NCBI GenBank assembly: GCA_028818695.1
Contig: JAPPNK010000011.1
Coordinates: 72,572-136,571 of the forward strand
Direction of reading: 5' to 3'
Length of the DNA stretch: 64,000 bases
Source of the DNA: Candidatus Poribacteria bacterium
Lineage (GTDB): Bacteria; Poribacteria; WGA-4E; GCA-2687025
The translations under genes were made by a program, and so were the position numbers. Shown one piece after another: positions 34,626-43,325 of the stretch (the first letter of the stretch is position 1; each line of letters opens with the position of its first letter). The notes below the pieces were generated by a model that worked only from the letters and a program-made list of their open reading frames with translations, did no database searches and had not been told where the DNA came from.

Positions 34626-36220
34626 TATTTGTCAAACGCGGCTGACAACAGCTCATGGGTGTACGGGTTCTGCGGATTCTCAAACAGCTCCGCGGCGGGA
34701 CCCGACTCAACCACCTTGCCCTGCCGCATGACGATCACCTCGTCCGCGACGGCGCGAATCACCTTTAGGTCGTGGCTGATGAACAGATAGGCAAGCCCAT
34801 GATCGCGCTGCAGCCGCAGGAGCAGGTTGAGCGTCTGCGCCTGAACGCTCGCGTCCAGCGACGAGGTCGGCTCGTCCAGGACGACAAACCGCGGCTTGAT
34901 CGCCATCGCGCGCGCGACCGAGATGCGCTGCCGCTGCCCGCCTGAAAACTCATGCGGATACCGCCGGCGCGTCTCAGGATCAAGCCCGACCTCCTCAAGC
35001 GTCTCCATGACGATGCGCTCCCGCTCCTCCGCCGTTTCGCCGATGCGATGCACTTTCAAACCTTCTTCGATGATCTGCGCAACCGACATGCGCGGACTGA
35101 GCGAGCCGTATGGATCCTGGAATATGATCTGCATATGCCGGCGCAGAGGGCGCATATGTTTTGAACGCAGCCCCTGTATCGGTCTGCCGCCAAAATAGAC
35201 GTTCCCTTCGGATGAGATCAGGCGCAAAAGCGCGAGACCGAGCGTCGTCTTGCCTGACCCAGACTCGCCCACAACGCCGACGGTGCGCCCCTCTCGCGCG
35301 GCGACGTCGATCCCGTCCACCGCTTTCACATAGTCGGTCGAACGGCGCAAAACGCCTCTGCGAATCGGATACCAGACGCGCAGATTCTCAGCGCGAACGA
35401 CGATCTTCTCGGTCGGCTCCCGCGTTTCTAACGGCTCCGGCTCCGACTGCAGAAGCCGTTGCGTGTACGCATGCCGCGGGTCCTTGAAGATCCGCTCCGT
35501 TTCCCCCTTTTCAACAATCTCTCCCTCTTTCATGACGCAAACGCGGTCCGCCATTTTTCGCACGATGCCGAGGTCATGGGTGATGAACAGCATCGCCATG
35601 CCGAGCTGCGACTGCAGCTCCTTTAAAAGAGCGAGTATCTGCGCCTGAACGGTGACGTCCAGCGCGGTCGTCGGCTCATCCGCGATGAGAAGGTCCGGCT
35701 CATTCGCCAACGCCATGGCGATCATGACCCTCTGCCGCTGCCCTCCGGACAGCTCATGCGGGAACGCGGTCAGCCGCTTCTCCGCTTCGCCGATGCCGAC
35801 CATATGGAGCAGCTCAACGCATCTCTTCCGCGCCTTTTGGCGGGACATGAGTTGATGGACCATCAAAATTTCGCTGACCTGTTTCTCGATGGAATGGAGC
35901 GGATTAAGCGACGTCATCGGCTCTTGGAAAATCATGGAGACGCGGTTCCCGCGCACGCTGCGCAGCTTCGGCAGCGGCGCGCCCATCAGCTCCTCGCCGT
36001 TCAGCTGGACGCTGCCGGACGGGTGGCTCGCCGGCGGGTAGGGCAGCAGCTGGAGAACGCTCAGCGCCGAGGCGGACTTGCCGGAACCCGACTCGCCGAC
36101 GAGAGCAAGCGTTTCTCCGCGCTCCACCTGAAACGAGACGCCTTTCACCGCCTCCACCGTCTCATGTTCCACATGGAAATGAACGGCTAGGTTTTCGATC
36201 CTCAAAAGCGGTTCGTTCAT
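34625..36220 (-). CDS. yejF: Peptide ABC transporter, dual ATP-binding protein (YejF-type)
   Basis: A 531-residue protein with two full ATPase domains in one chain, as in YejF. The first has Walker A GESGSGKS (42-49), signature LSGGQRQRVMIAMAL and Walker B LLIADEPTT; the second has GESGSGKT, FSGGQRQRISVARAM and FVVLDEPTS. It powers uptake of peptides or microcin C-like compounds through the YejB/YejE permeases, whose genes directly precede it (four-base overlap). It acts on the inner face of the inner membrane. Confidence 0.93.
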   Translation of the reverse strand: MNEPLLRIENLAVHFHVEHETVEAVKGVSFQVERGETLALVGESGSGKSASALSVLQLLPYPPASHPSGSVQLNGEELMGAPLPKLRSVRGNRVSMIFQEPMTSLNPLHSIEKQVSEILMVHQLMSRQKARKRCVELLHMVGIGEAEKRLTAFPHELSGGQRQRVMIAMALANEPDLLIADEPTTALDVTVQAQILALLKELQSQLGMAMLFITHDLGIVRKMADRVCVMKEGEIVEKGETERIFKDPRHAYTQRLLQSEPEPLETREPTEKIVVRAENLRVWYPIRRGVLRRSTDYVKAVDGIDVAAREGRTVGVVGESGSGKTTLGLALLRLISSEGNVYFGGRPIQGLRSKHMRPLRRHMQIIFQDPYGSLSPRMSVAQIIEEGLKVHRIGETAEERERIVMETLEEVGLDPETRRRYPHEFSGGQRQRISVARAMAIKPRFVVLDEPTSSLDASVQAQTLNLLLRLQRDHGLAYLFISHDLKVIRAVADEVIVMRQGKVVESGPAAELFENPQNPYTHELLSAAFDK

Positions 36221-37326
36221 GAATCGTCCGCCTTATGAGCGTCTGGGGCGTCGTTTTCTTTTGGCGGAGGAGGCGCGGCGGAAGCCTTGCGCGGATCGAG
36301 AGCGTCGCGCGCCGCCTCGCCGACAAAGATGAGCAGCGTCAACGTCACAGCGAGCGCGGCAAAGCTGGTAAGTCCGAGCCATGGCGCTTGCAGGTTGCTT
36401 CGCCCTTGATTCACCATCTCGCCGAGAGAGGGGGAGCCGGGCGGCAGCCCAAAGCCGAGAAAATCCAGAGAGGTCAACAGCGTGATGGCGCCGCTCACAT
36501 GGAACGGCAGGAAGGTGATCGTCGCGACAAGCGCGTTCGGAAGGGTGTGCTTGAACATGATGGCGATGTTTCCGACGCCGAGGGCGCGCGCGGCAAGTAT
36601 GTAATCGAAGTTGCGGGCGCGCAGCGTCTCCGCGCGCACAACGCCGACATAACCCATCCATGTGAACAGCAGCAGAATTCCCAACAACCACCAAAAATTC
36701 GGCTGAACGACGCTGGCAAGAATGATGAGCAGATAGAGCGTCGGCATGGAGGACCAGATCTCCATAACCCGCTGAAAGCCGAGGTCGAACCATCCGCCGA
36801 AATACCCTTGCGCAAGGCCGGCGCTCACTCCGATCGTCATCGACGCCGCGGAGAGCGCCAGCCCAAACAGCACAGAGATGCGAAAGCCGTAGATGAGCCG
36901 GGCGGCGACGTCGCGGCTCTGATCGTCCGTTCCGAGCCAGTTCTCCTTTGAAGGCTTGGCGGGAGCCGGACGCCCATGCGCAATCGTGTTATACGAATAC
37001 GGTATCGGCGGCCAGACCATCCACCCCTTCGCCTCAATCAGCTCCTGCACATACGGGTCTCGATAGTCCGCTTCGGTCGGGAAATCGCCGCCAAAACGCG
37101 TCTCGTTGTAGGTTTTAAAAATGGGAAAAAGCAGCTCCTCCTCAAACGACATGATCAGCGGTTTGTCGTTCGCGATGAATTCGGCGAACAGGCTGACAAA
37201 GAACAGGACGCTGAAGATCCATGAGGAGGCATACCCGCGCCGGTTCGCTTTGAAGTTGGCGAGACGGCGCCTCCCCTGCGGCCCGAGTTTGAAGCGCCGC
37301 AGCCGCGTCCGTTCCATCAGCCCCAT
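36217..37326 (-). CDS. yejE: Peptide ABC transporter permease (YejE-type)
   Basis: About 369 residues with an N-terminal membrane segment (WIFSVLFFVSLFAEFIA), a long periplasmic loop (about 60-125) containing GWMVWPPIPYSYNTI, a feature of YejE, and a C-terminal permease domain with RALGVGNIAIMFKHTLPNA matching the EAA loop. The ATG at 37326 is one base after the yejB stop; the frame extends upstream into that gene. A Pro/Asp-rich tail ends the protein. Confidence 0.92.
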   Translation of the reverse strand: MGLMERTRLRRFKLGPQGRRRLANFKANRRGYASSWIFSVLFFVSLFAEFIANDKPLIMSFEEELLFPIFKTYNETRFGGDFPTEADYRDPYVQELIEAKGWMVWPPIPYSYNTIAHGRPAPAKPSKENWLGTDDQSRDVAARLIYGFRISVLFGLALSAASMTIGVSAGLAQGYFGGWFDLGFQRVMEIWSSMPTLYLLIILASVVQPNFWWLLGILLLFTWMGYVGVVRAETLRARNFDYILAARALGVGNIAIMFKHTLPNALVATITFLPFHVSGAITLLTSLDFLGFGLPPGSPSLGEMVNQGRSNLQAPWLGLTSFAALAVTLTLLIFVGEAARDALDPRKASAAPPPPKENDAPDAHKADDS

Positions 37327-37327
37327 G

Positions 37328-38437
37328 TCAAACTTCCCGCGTTTCAAAGTCGATGCGCGGATCAACGAAGGCGTAGGTCAGGTCGCTCACGAGCGTCGTC
37401 AGCAAGCCCAGCAGGGAGAAAAAGTAGAGCGTCGCAAAGATGATCGGATAGTCGCGGTCAATGGCAGCCTCGTATCCGAGCAGGCCGAGTCCGTTCAGCG
37501 AAAAGATCACCTCGATGAGCAGCGAACTGGTGAAGAAGACGCTAATGAAGGCGCCGGGGAAGCCGGCAATCACAATCAGCATCGCGTTTCTAAAAATATG
37601 CCCGTAGAGTACGCGCCTTTCGGTCAGCCCCTTTGCGCGGGCGGTGACGACGTATTGGAGCCGTATCTGGTCAATGAAGGAATTTTTGGTGAGAAGCGTC
37701 AGCGTGGCGAACCCGCCAATCACCATCGCTGAAACAGGCAGGGCGAGATGCCACAGATAGTCCGCGATTTTCATCAAAAATCCCATCTCGTCCCAGTTGC
37801 CCGACACAAGACCTTGAAGCGGAAACAACGAAAAGTACCGCCCCCCGGCAAAGAAAACAATCAGCAGCAGCGCAAAAAGAAAGCCCGGGACGGCGTATCC
37901 AACCGTAACGAAGCCGCTGGTGACAAGGTCGAACCGAGAGCCGTCCCGCGCCGCTTTGACGATGCCGAGAGGTATCGAGACGAGATAAATGATGAGCGTC
38001 GTCCAAAGCCCCAACGAGATGGAAACGGGCAGCCTTTCGATGACAAGGTCGACCACCTTTCGCCCGACGAAAAAACTATCCCCAAAGTCGAACATAAAAT
38101 AGTTCTTCACCATCAGAAAAAATCGGACATGGACAGGCTTGTCCATCCCGTACATCCGCTCAATCTCTTTGATGAGATCGGGGTCAAGTCCGCGCGCGCC
38201 TCTATACTTTGAGGCGGGGTCTCCGCCGGTTGCTTGAGTCTGCCGCTGTTGTTGAGAAGTGTCAGCCCCAGCGCTCGTGAAACGGCTTGTGGCGCCCACC
38301 TCATTGCCGGCAATCTCCGCGACAATCCGCTCAACAGGCCCGCCCGGCGCCGCCTGCACCACCAGAAAATTGATGAGTATGATGCCAAACAAGGTTGGCA
38401 CAATCAGGAGAAGTCGGCGGACAATGTAGGCGCCCAT
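37328..38437 (-). CDS. yejB: Peptide ABC transporter permease (YejB-type)
   Basis: A 369-residue permease. [20 protein letters not shown] is the first membrane segment; a periplasmic loop follows, and the C-terminal DppB-like domain includes [20 protein letters not shown] and [20 protein letters not shown], close to E. coli YejB. It heads the yejBEF operon. The substrate-binding partner YejA is absent, and the seven binding proteins at 1.5-11 kb are of a different structural type and cannot be assumed to serve it. Confidence 0.93.
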   Translation of the reverse strand: MGAYIVRRLLLIVPTLFGIILINFLVVQAAPGGPVERIVAEIAGNEVGATSRFTSAGADTSQQQRQTQATGGDPASKYRGARGLDPDLIKEIERMYGMDKPVHVRFFLMVKNYFMFDFGDSFFVGRKVVDLVIERLPVSISLGLWTTLIIYLVSIPLGIVKAARDGSRFDLVTSGFVTVGYAVPGFLFALLLIVFFAGGRYFSLFPLQGLVSGNWDEMGFLMKIADYLWHLALPVSAMVIGGFATLTLLTKNSFIDQIRLQYVVTARAKGLTERRVLYGHIFRNAMLIVIAGFPGAFISVFFTSSLLIEVIFSLNGLGLLGYEAAIDRDYPIIFATLYFFSLLGLLTTLVSDLTYAFVDPRIDFETREV

Positions 38438-38492
38438 CCGCTTTACGCCTCTCTTAATAAAAGCAGGAAGACGATGCGCCGACCCTTCCCGT

Positions 38493-39323
38493 TCATAACC
38501 TGAAAAACCGGCCGGCGAGCTCTTTCAGCTGCGCGGAGACGCTGGCGAGACGGTTCTTGGCGGCGGCGATCTTCGCTTCCAGCTCGCGCCGCAGATCTGC
38601 CAGCATGTCTTCGCCGCGCTCCTTCGCTTCCTCGACCGACTCTTTTAAGCGGTAAGCGTCGCGCGTTTTGAACCGATCGATTTCACGCTGAAGCTGACGC
38701 GCGGCGCGGTCCAATTTGAGATACTCTCTATATAGCCGCCGCTCCTGCTGATTCGGCGCTTCCTCTTCAGGCGCGCTGTCCGTTTCTTCAAGCGTCGCCG
38801 CCAGCTGCTCCAAACGCGACAGGTCGCCCGATTCATACGCTGTGTTGATGAGAGCCATCACCCGCTTCATCTCTTCTTTCGACTCGCCGCTGTCCGCCTT
38901 GTCCGGATGGTAACGCTTCGCCAGCTTCAGATAAAACGCGCGCAGCCTGCCGGACGGCTTCGGCGCGGACGGCTTCTCAGGCGCGGGCTTCGACTCGCCG
39001 CTATCCTCCACCTTCCGACGCTCCACCCGAAACGCGCGCTTGACCCGCTTCTCAAGCGAACGTTCATCATGAACGTCGCCCCGCTCAATCAGGCGCGCCT
39101 TGTAAAGCAGCTCCTTGATCTCCAGCTGAACCCGATCCAGCTCCCCGTAGAGCCGCCCAACCTTCGCGCTGTACTCATGCTCAAACGCGGACAGCTCCTC
39201 CTCAAGACGCTGCCGCTCTAGGCTCAACCGCAGCGTCTCCTGCCGCCGGGCGGCGATCTTCTCGCGGTAGTCGGCGATGCGGCGCTGCTGGTCGGAGATG
39301 CGCCGGGCAATCTGCGCGCTCAT
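38493..39323 (-). CDS. Coiled-coil protein with central J-domain
   Basis: A 276-residue protein: a long coiled coil (about 1-105), a charged linker, a J-domain-like segment (about 126-175) with the diagnostic HPD in KRYHPDKA (139-141), and a second coiled coil (about 190-270). J-domains stimulate the ATPase of DnaK-type Hsp70 chaperones. The order coiled coil-J-coiled coil differs from standard DnaJ (no zinc domain, no Gly/Phe region). Its ATG overlaps the end of the slipin gene by four bases, so the two proteins may act together at the membrane. Confidence 0.78.
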   Translation of the reverse strand: MSAQIARRISDQQRRIADYREKIAARRQETLRLSLERQRLEEELSAFEHEYSAKVGRLYGELDRVQLEIKELLYKARLIERGDVHDERSLEKRVKRAFRVERRKVEDSGESKPAPEKPSAPKPSGRLRAFYLKLAKRYHPDKADSGESKEEMKRVMALINTAYESGDLSRLEQLAATLEETDSAPEEEAPNQQERRLYREYLKLDRAARQLQREIDRFKTRDAYRLKESVEEAKERGEDMLADLRRELEAKIAAAKNRLASVSAQLKELAGRFFRL

Positions 39324-40057
39324 CGCTTCATCAACAGGCGCGCCAGCTCCGTCGGCAGCGGCACGACCGTCGTTTCGTTGTTTTCAGACGCCACCTCCGA
39401 AAGGCTCTGCAAAAAACGCAGATGCAGCGCAAACGGCTCCTGCGAGAGTATCTGCGCCGACTGCGATAAACGCTCCGCCGCCGACAGCTCCCCCTCCGCA
39501 TGAATCACCTTCGCCCGCCGTTCCCGTTCCGCCTCGGCGCGCCGGGCGAGAACGCGCTTCATATCCTCCGGCAGAATAACATCCTTCATCTCAACCGACA
39601 AAATCTGAATGCCCCAGCCGCTTGCCTGCTCCGATATGATCGCCTGTATATCGTCTGCAAGACGCTCCTGCTCCGTCAAAACGGCGTCCAAATCCGCCGC
39701 CCCAAGAGCGCTCCGCAGAGCCGTCTGCGAAGCCTGCGATGTGGCGAACGGCGCGTCCTCCACCGCCAACACCGACAGCTCAGGATCGATGACGCGGCGG
39801 TACAGAACCGCGTTGACCGTGATCGAGACGCTGTCGCGCGTGATGACATCCTGCGGCGGTATGTCCTCGGTCTGAATGCGCAAATCAGCCTTCACCGCCC
39901 GATCAATGAACGGGATCAGCAGGACGAGACCCGGCCCCTTCACCTTCACAAACTTTCCGAGGCGGAAGATGACGGCGCGCTCATACTCCTGAAACACCCG
40001 AAATGTGTTGTAAAGCAGCGCCGCCAAGCCCGCGGCCGTCAGCAACCATTGCCACAT
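39320..40057 (-). CDS. Slipin/stomatin-like SPFH-domain membrane protein
   Basis: A 245-residue protein: an N-terminal membrane hairpin (WQWLLTAAGLAALLY), then an SPFH domain (about 18-180) with YERAVIFRLGKFVKVKGPGL and MKDVILPEDMKRVLARRAEA. Slipins form oligomeric platforms in the inner membrane. Many bacterial slipins lie next to an NfeD gene; none is present here, and a J-domain gene takes that place. Third gene of the tpx-HAD-slipin-J operon. Confidence 0.9.
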   Translation of the reverse strand: MWQWLLTAAGLAALLYNTFRVFQEYERAVIFRLGKFVKVKGPGLVLLIPFIDRAVKADLRIQTEDIPPQDVITRDSVSITVNAVLYRRVIDPELSVLAVEDAPFATSQASQTALRSALGAADLDAVLTEQERLADDIQAIISEQASGWGIQILSVEMKDVILPEDMKRVLARRAEAERERRAKVIHAEGELSAAERLSQSAQILSQEPFALHLRFLQSLSEVASENNETTVVPLPTELARLLMKR

Positions 40058-40069
40058 CAGAGACGCCCC

Positions 40070-40762
40070 TTATGGTGAGAGAAGCCGCTCCATCGCCTCC
40101 AAGGTCAACCCCTCCAGCGAATCGACGACCGCGTCCGCTTCCTTCAACCGCTCAGGCGGATAGGTATTGGCGACGCCGAGAGCGCGCATGCCGGCAGATT
40201 TGCCCGCGCGAATGCCGACGTCCGTGTCTTCAATGACGGCGCAGTCCCTTGGGTCAATGTCCATGCCGCGCTTCTCGTTGATGAGCGCGCATGCCTGCAG
40301 GTAGGTCTCAGGGTCCGGCTTGCTGTTGAGAACCATATCCGCGCCAACCGCGCCGACAAACAGATGCGCGATCCCATGCGCGTTCAAAATCGCCATGATC
40401 TCGCCGTAAAGCGCCCCCGAACCGATGGCGACCGGCAGACGTTCCGACAGACGCTCAACGCACTCGCGGACGCCGGGGAAAAGAGGCGCGCCTTTCTCCG
40501 CCAGCTCCTCATACCGCTCCGCCTTCTTGCGCATCAGCTCTCCGTATAAGCCGCCTCTCGGCTGTGGACGCCCGGCGCGCTCAAAGGCGGCGCGAATCGT
40601 GTCCCGATCCGACAGCGCGATGTAGATATTGTTGTAATCTTCTTCAGTCACGCGAATGCCGATCTCGTCAAACACATCGACGAACGCCTGAAAATGCAGC
40701 GTCTCCGTGTCGGCGATGACGCCGTCAAAATCGAACAGAACGGCGCGGATCGAACCGACCAT
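40070..40762 (-). CDS. HAD-superfamily hydrolase (beta-phosphoglucomutase-like)
   Basis: A 230-residue HAD hydrolase with nucleophile motif DFDGVIADTE (Asp11, Asp13), a helical cap, VAIGSGA (motif II), SKPDPETYLQA (motif III lysine) and VIEDTDVGIRAG (motif IV). Family members act on sugar phosphates as phosphatases or mutases; substrate unknown. I take the ATG at 40762, four bases after the tpx stop, rather than the TTG immediately before it. It ends 12 bases before the slipin gene. Confidence 0.88.
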   Translation of the reverse strand: MVGSIRAVLFDFDGVIADTETLHFQAFVDVFDEIGIRVTEEDYNNIYIALSDRDTIRAAFERAGRPQPRGGLYGELMRKKAERYEELAEKGAPLFPGVRECVERLSERLPVAIGSGALYGEIMAILNAHGIAHLFVGAVGADMVLNSKPDPETYLQACALINEKRGMDIDPRDCAVIEDTDVGIRAGKSAGMRALGVANTYPPERLKEADAVVDSLEGLTLEAMERLLSP

Positions 40763-40765
40763 CAA

Positions 40766-41278
40766 TTAGGCGCCGCGAACAGCCGCGACGGCCGCGTCGT
40801 AGTCCGGCTCGTCGACCGTCTCCGGCACAATCTGCTTATAAACGACCGTTCCGTCCTTAACGACCCAGACGCTGCGCGCTAGAATGCCCAGCTCATTGAT
40901 CCGAACGCCGTAGGACAAGCCGAACGAGTGGTCGCGGTAGTCGGACAGGCAGGTCAAGTTTTCCGCCTCCGCCTCTTCCGCCCAGCGCCCCTGCGCAGGC
41001 GGCAGGTCCATGCTGACGGTCAGGACAACAGCGGCGTCTCCCAGCTCCCCGGCAATCTCATTAAAACGGCGGCTCTGCGCGTTGCAGACGCCCGTATCCA
41101 ACGACGGAACGACGCTCAAAACGACCGTCTGATCGGCGTAGTCGCTCAGTTCGGCAAATTCGGCGAGTCCGTTGGCGATCTTGAAGTTGGGCGCTTTATC
41201 GCCGACCTTCACTTCGTTGCCGACCAGCGTCAGCGGGCCGCCTTGAAAAGTGACGAGGCCGGTATGTTTTGTGGGCAT
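40766..41278 (-). CDS. tpx: Thiol peroxidase Tpx, lacking the usual resolving cysteine
   Basis: A 170-residue Tpx-type peroxiredoxin that reduces hydroperoxides. The peroxidatic cysteine is in SLDTGVCNAQ (Cys65). In E. coli the resolving Cys95 follows an AQSRF motif; here the same place reads AQGRWAE, so alanine stands at the resolving position. The only other cysteine is Cys110 in NLTCLSDY. Either Cys110 has taken over resolution or the enzyme works as a 1-Cys form. ACAAGGAG lies ahead of the ATG. It is the first gene of a tight four-gene operon. Confidence 0.93.
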   Translation of the reverse strand: MPTKHTGLVTFQGGPLTLVGNEVKVGDKAPNFKIANGLAEFAELSDYADQTVVLSVVPSLDTGVCNAQSRRFNEIAGELGDAAVVLTVSMDLPPAQGRWAEEAEAENLTCLSDYRDHSFGLSYGVRINELGILARSVWVVKDGTVVYKQIVPETVDEPDYDAAVAAVRGA

Positions 41279-41367
41279 TGCGTGGCTCCTTGTCTAACCT
41301 GTGCGAGACGATTCAGAACGCCTTAACGATACCCGCCTTTCCCCGCCGATTCAACCTTGAGCCGCCC

Positions 41368-41739
41368 TCAAAAGAACAACGCCTGCAGACGCTCCGCAAT
41401 CGCCTCAATATCGTCCAGCGTCCCGTCCGCAATCTCCAAACCAAGCGCGATGATCTCGTCGTCAATCCCGACGGAGCGCTCCAAACCGTTCACCTCTAGA
41501 AAACGGAGGGCGCATGAGAGGCCCGCCCGCTTGTTCCCGTCCAAAAACACATGCCCTGTGATGATATGATGCGCGTACACCGCCGCCTTTTGAAACAACG
41601 TCGGATATAGCTCTACGACGCCGAATTTGGCCTCCACCGCTTCAAGCATATAAAGAAGCCGACTCTCGTTCAAAAATTCGCAGCGGCCGACATGTTTTTG
41701 AACGATGTCCAAAATCTCTTCAATCGTTAGGTATCTCAA
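41368..41739 (-). CDS. doc: Doc-family (Fic-fold) toxin-like protein
   Basis: A 123-residue death-on-curing protein. The catalytic Fic motif HVFLDGNKR (63-71) is intact. Doc phosphorylates EF-Tu and normally pairs with the antitoxin Phd encoded just upstream. Here the upstream gene, three bases away and likely cotranscribed, is a TPR protein that does not look like Phd. Either the antitoxin is unrelated or the protein is a chromosomal homologue with another target. Confidence 0.87.
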   Translation of the reverse strand: MRYLTIEEILDIVQKHVGRCEFLNESRLLYMLEAVEAKFGVVELYPTLFQKAAVYAHHIITGHVFLDGNKRAGLSCALRFLEVNGLERSVGIDDEIIALGLEIADGTLDDIEAIAERLQALFF

Positions 41740-41742
41740 CGC

Positions 41743-42129
41743 TCATCCCAGAACTTCCCAGGCGCGTTTGTAATCCTCCATGATGCGGTCAATGGCAAGC
41801 GCGTCTTCAGAACCGTACTGAACAGCCAACGCCCTGTCAGCGGCCGCCTTCTTCCACTCTTTGAGCCGAAGCCATGCTCCCGCCCGCCAGTAGTAAGCGC
41901 CCGCATGCTCAGGCTCCAGCTCAATCGCGCGGCTGTAATCCTGGACGGCGCGCTCCAGATCGTTCAGCGCCGCATAACACATCCCGCGCCGAACATAAGC
42001 GTCCGCATACTCAGGCGCGTGGCGCAGCGCCTCCGTGAAAGCGTCAATTGCCTCCGCATGCTCGCGATTCTGCGCATGAAGCAGAGCGCGCTTGTAAAGG
42101 GCGTCGAACGGGCTGGCGAATTCGGACAT
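41743..42129 (-). CDS. TPR-repeat protein upstream of doc
   Basis: A 128-residue protein with about three TPR units (EAIDAFTEALRHAPEYADAY, DLERAVQDYSRAIELEPEHA, EWKKAAADRALAVQYG). GAGAGGAG supports the ATG at 42129 over an in-frame codon at 42189. The gene is followed after three bases by doc, suggesting translational coupling. A role as a protein-binding partner or neutraliser of the Doc-like protein is possible but unproven. Confidence 0.8.
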   Translation of the reverse strand: MSEFASPFDALYKRALLHAQNREHAEAIDAFTEALRHAPEYADAYVRRGMCYAALNDLERAVQDYSRAIELEPEHAGAYYWRAGAWLRLKEWKKAAADRALAVQYGSEDALAIDRIMEDYKRAWEVLG

Positions 42130-42260
42130 CGCGGCTCTCCTCTCGATTTCACACATGATACCATGCCACGCCTCGACAAGTTGGGACATTCAGCGCCCGC
42201 GTTTCGGATACAATAGAAGCGGTTCCCGATAAGACGAATGCGAATAATGAGGATGATTCC

Positions 42261-42674
42261 ATGTTGATGACGCTAATCTTGCTACATTTGCTGACAGCGG
42301 CGGGCTGGTTCGGCGCGTATTTATCGGCGCGGGCGGTGTGCTGCGGAAGCTTGACGCTTGAACGGGCGCGCGCCGCCCGCTTTTTGACGCTGCGCATTGA
42401 AATGCCGCTTGCTGTGTTGACTCCCTGCTTCGGGCTGATCCTAAGCGGCTTGCGCACAGAAGTGTGGACGCAGGGATGGTTCCATGCCAAACTGACCGCG
42501 TTCCTGCTGCTCTACGTTCTGCTGATTCTGGACGCGCGCCGCTCGCGCCGATGGATCGAAGCGCTGGAAGCGGGGGAGGCGCCCAGCCGCGGCGGTTTTG
42601 CGGTCGCATGGGCTTTGGGGTCGCTCGCGTTCATCGCCGTTTTTGTTTGCGCTAAAGTGAAATTCGGGATTTAA
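42261..42674 (+). CDS. Four-helix integral membrane protein (CopD/HemJ-like)
   Basis: A 137-residue protein with four predicted membrane helices (about 2-25, 46-64, 73-90 and 112-133). The first helix carries LLHLLTAAGWFGAYL, where the His9 and the Trp-Phe resemble the HemJ/CopD/DUF2269 superfamily; the WTQGWFHAKL segment before helix 3 also fits. Those families include protoporphyrinogen oxidase HemJ and copper-resistance CopD. The similarity is weak, so I would not assign either role. The gene stands alone between the TPR/doc pair and the sigma factor gene. Confidence 0.6.
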   Translation: MLMTLILLHLLTAAGWFGAYLSARAVCCGSLTLERARAARFLTLRIEMPLAVLTPCFGLILSGLRTEVWTQGWFHAKLTAFLLLYVLLILDARRSRRWIEALEAGEAPSRGGFAVAWALGSLAFIAVFVCAKVKFGI

Positions 42675-42741
42675 CGAAAATAGACCGATCCTTTTCCGCT
42701 CTGCGGCGTTTCATAAGATACAGGCAGGACGAGAGCCGTAT

Positions 42742-43308
42742 ATGGGATGGGATCGGTTTCGCGCAAGCGACGAAGAACTGATGGAACGGACGCGCGACCA
42801 TGACGACCATCAAGCGTTCGCGCTGTTGATGAAGCGGTGGGAGGCGCCGGTGGAGCGGCTGTGCTACAGAATGCTCGGCGACGCGCACTTGGCGGAGGAT
42901 ATGCGCCAGGAGACGTTCGCGCGGCTGTTCGCATCCCGCAGCCGATACACGCGCCGCGCCAAGTTTTCAACCTACATCTGGCGCATAGCGATCAACCGCT
43001 GCCTGGACGAACTGCGGCGCAAGCGGCGCGAAACGGAGGCGATGGAGCGCATGGACCCGCCGACCTTCGCCGCCCCTAGCGCCGAGGCGGAGCTGATTCA
43101 GCGGGAAGAGGCGGAAGCGGTGCGCCGGGCGGTGATGTCGCTGGACGAGAAATACCGCGCCGTCGTCGCGCTTCGGCATTACGAGGGGCTGAAGTTTCGA
43201 GAAACGGCGGAGATTTTAGACATACCGGTCGGAACGGCAAAATCGCGCATGGCAGAGGCGTTGAACCAACTGGCGCGGCGGTTGAAGCCGCTGTTGCGCA
43301 GGCGTTAG
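42742..43308 (+). CDS. ECF-type RNA polymerase sigma factor
   Basis: A 188-residue sigma70-family factor of the extracytoplasmic-function class. Region 2 runs from LMKRWEAPVERLCYRMLGDA to NRCLDELRRKRRE (about 29-100) and region 4 from YRAVVALRHYEGLKFRETAE to the C-terminus; regions 1 and 3 are missing, as in ECF factors. The anti-sigma gene follows 17 bases later, the usual arrangement. Its promoter targets are unknown; the three secreted proteins downstream are the natural candidates. Confidence 0.94.
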   Translation: MGWDRFRASDEELMERTRDHDDHQAFALLMKRWEAPVERLCYRMLGDAHLAEDMRQETFARLFASRSRYTRRAKFSTYIWRIAINRCLDELRRKRRETEAMERMDPPTFAAPSAEAELIQREEAEAVRRAVMSLDEKYRAVVALRHYEGLKFRETAEILDIPVGTAKSRMAEALNQLARRLKPLLRRR

Positions 43309-43325
43309 AAGGAAAGGGAGCGTTC

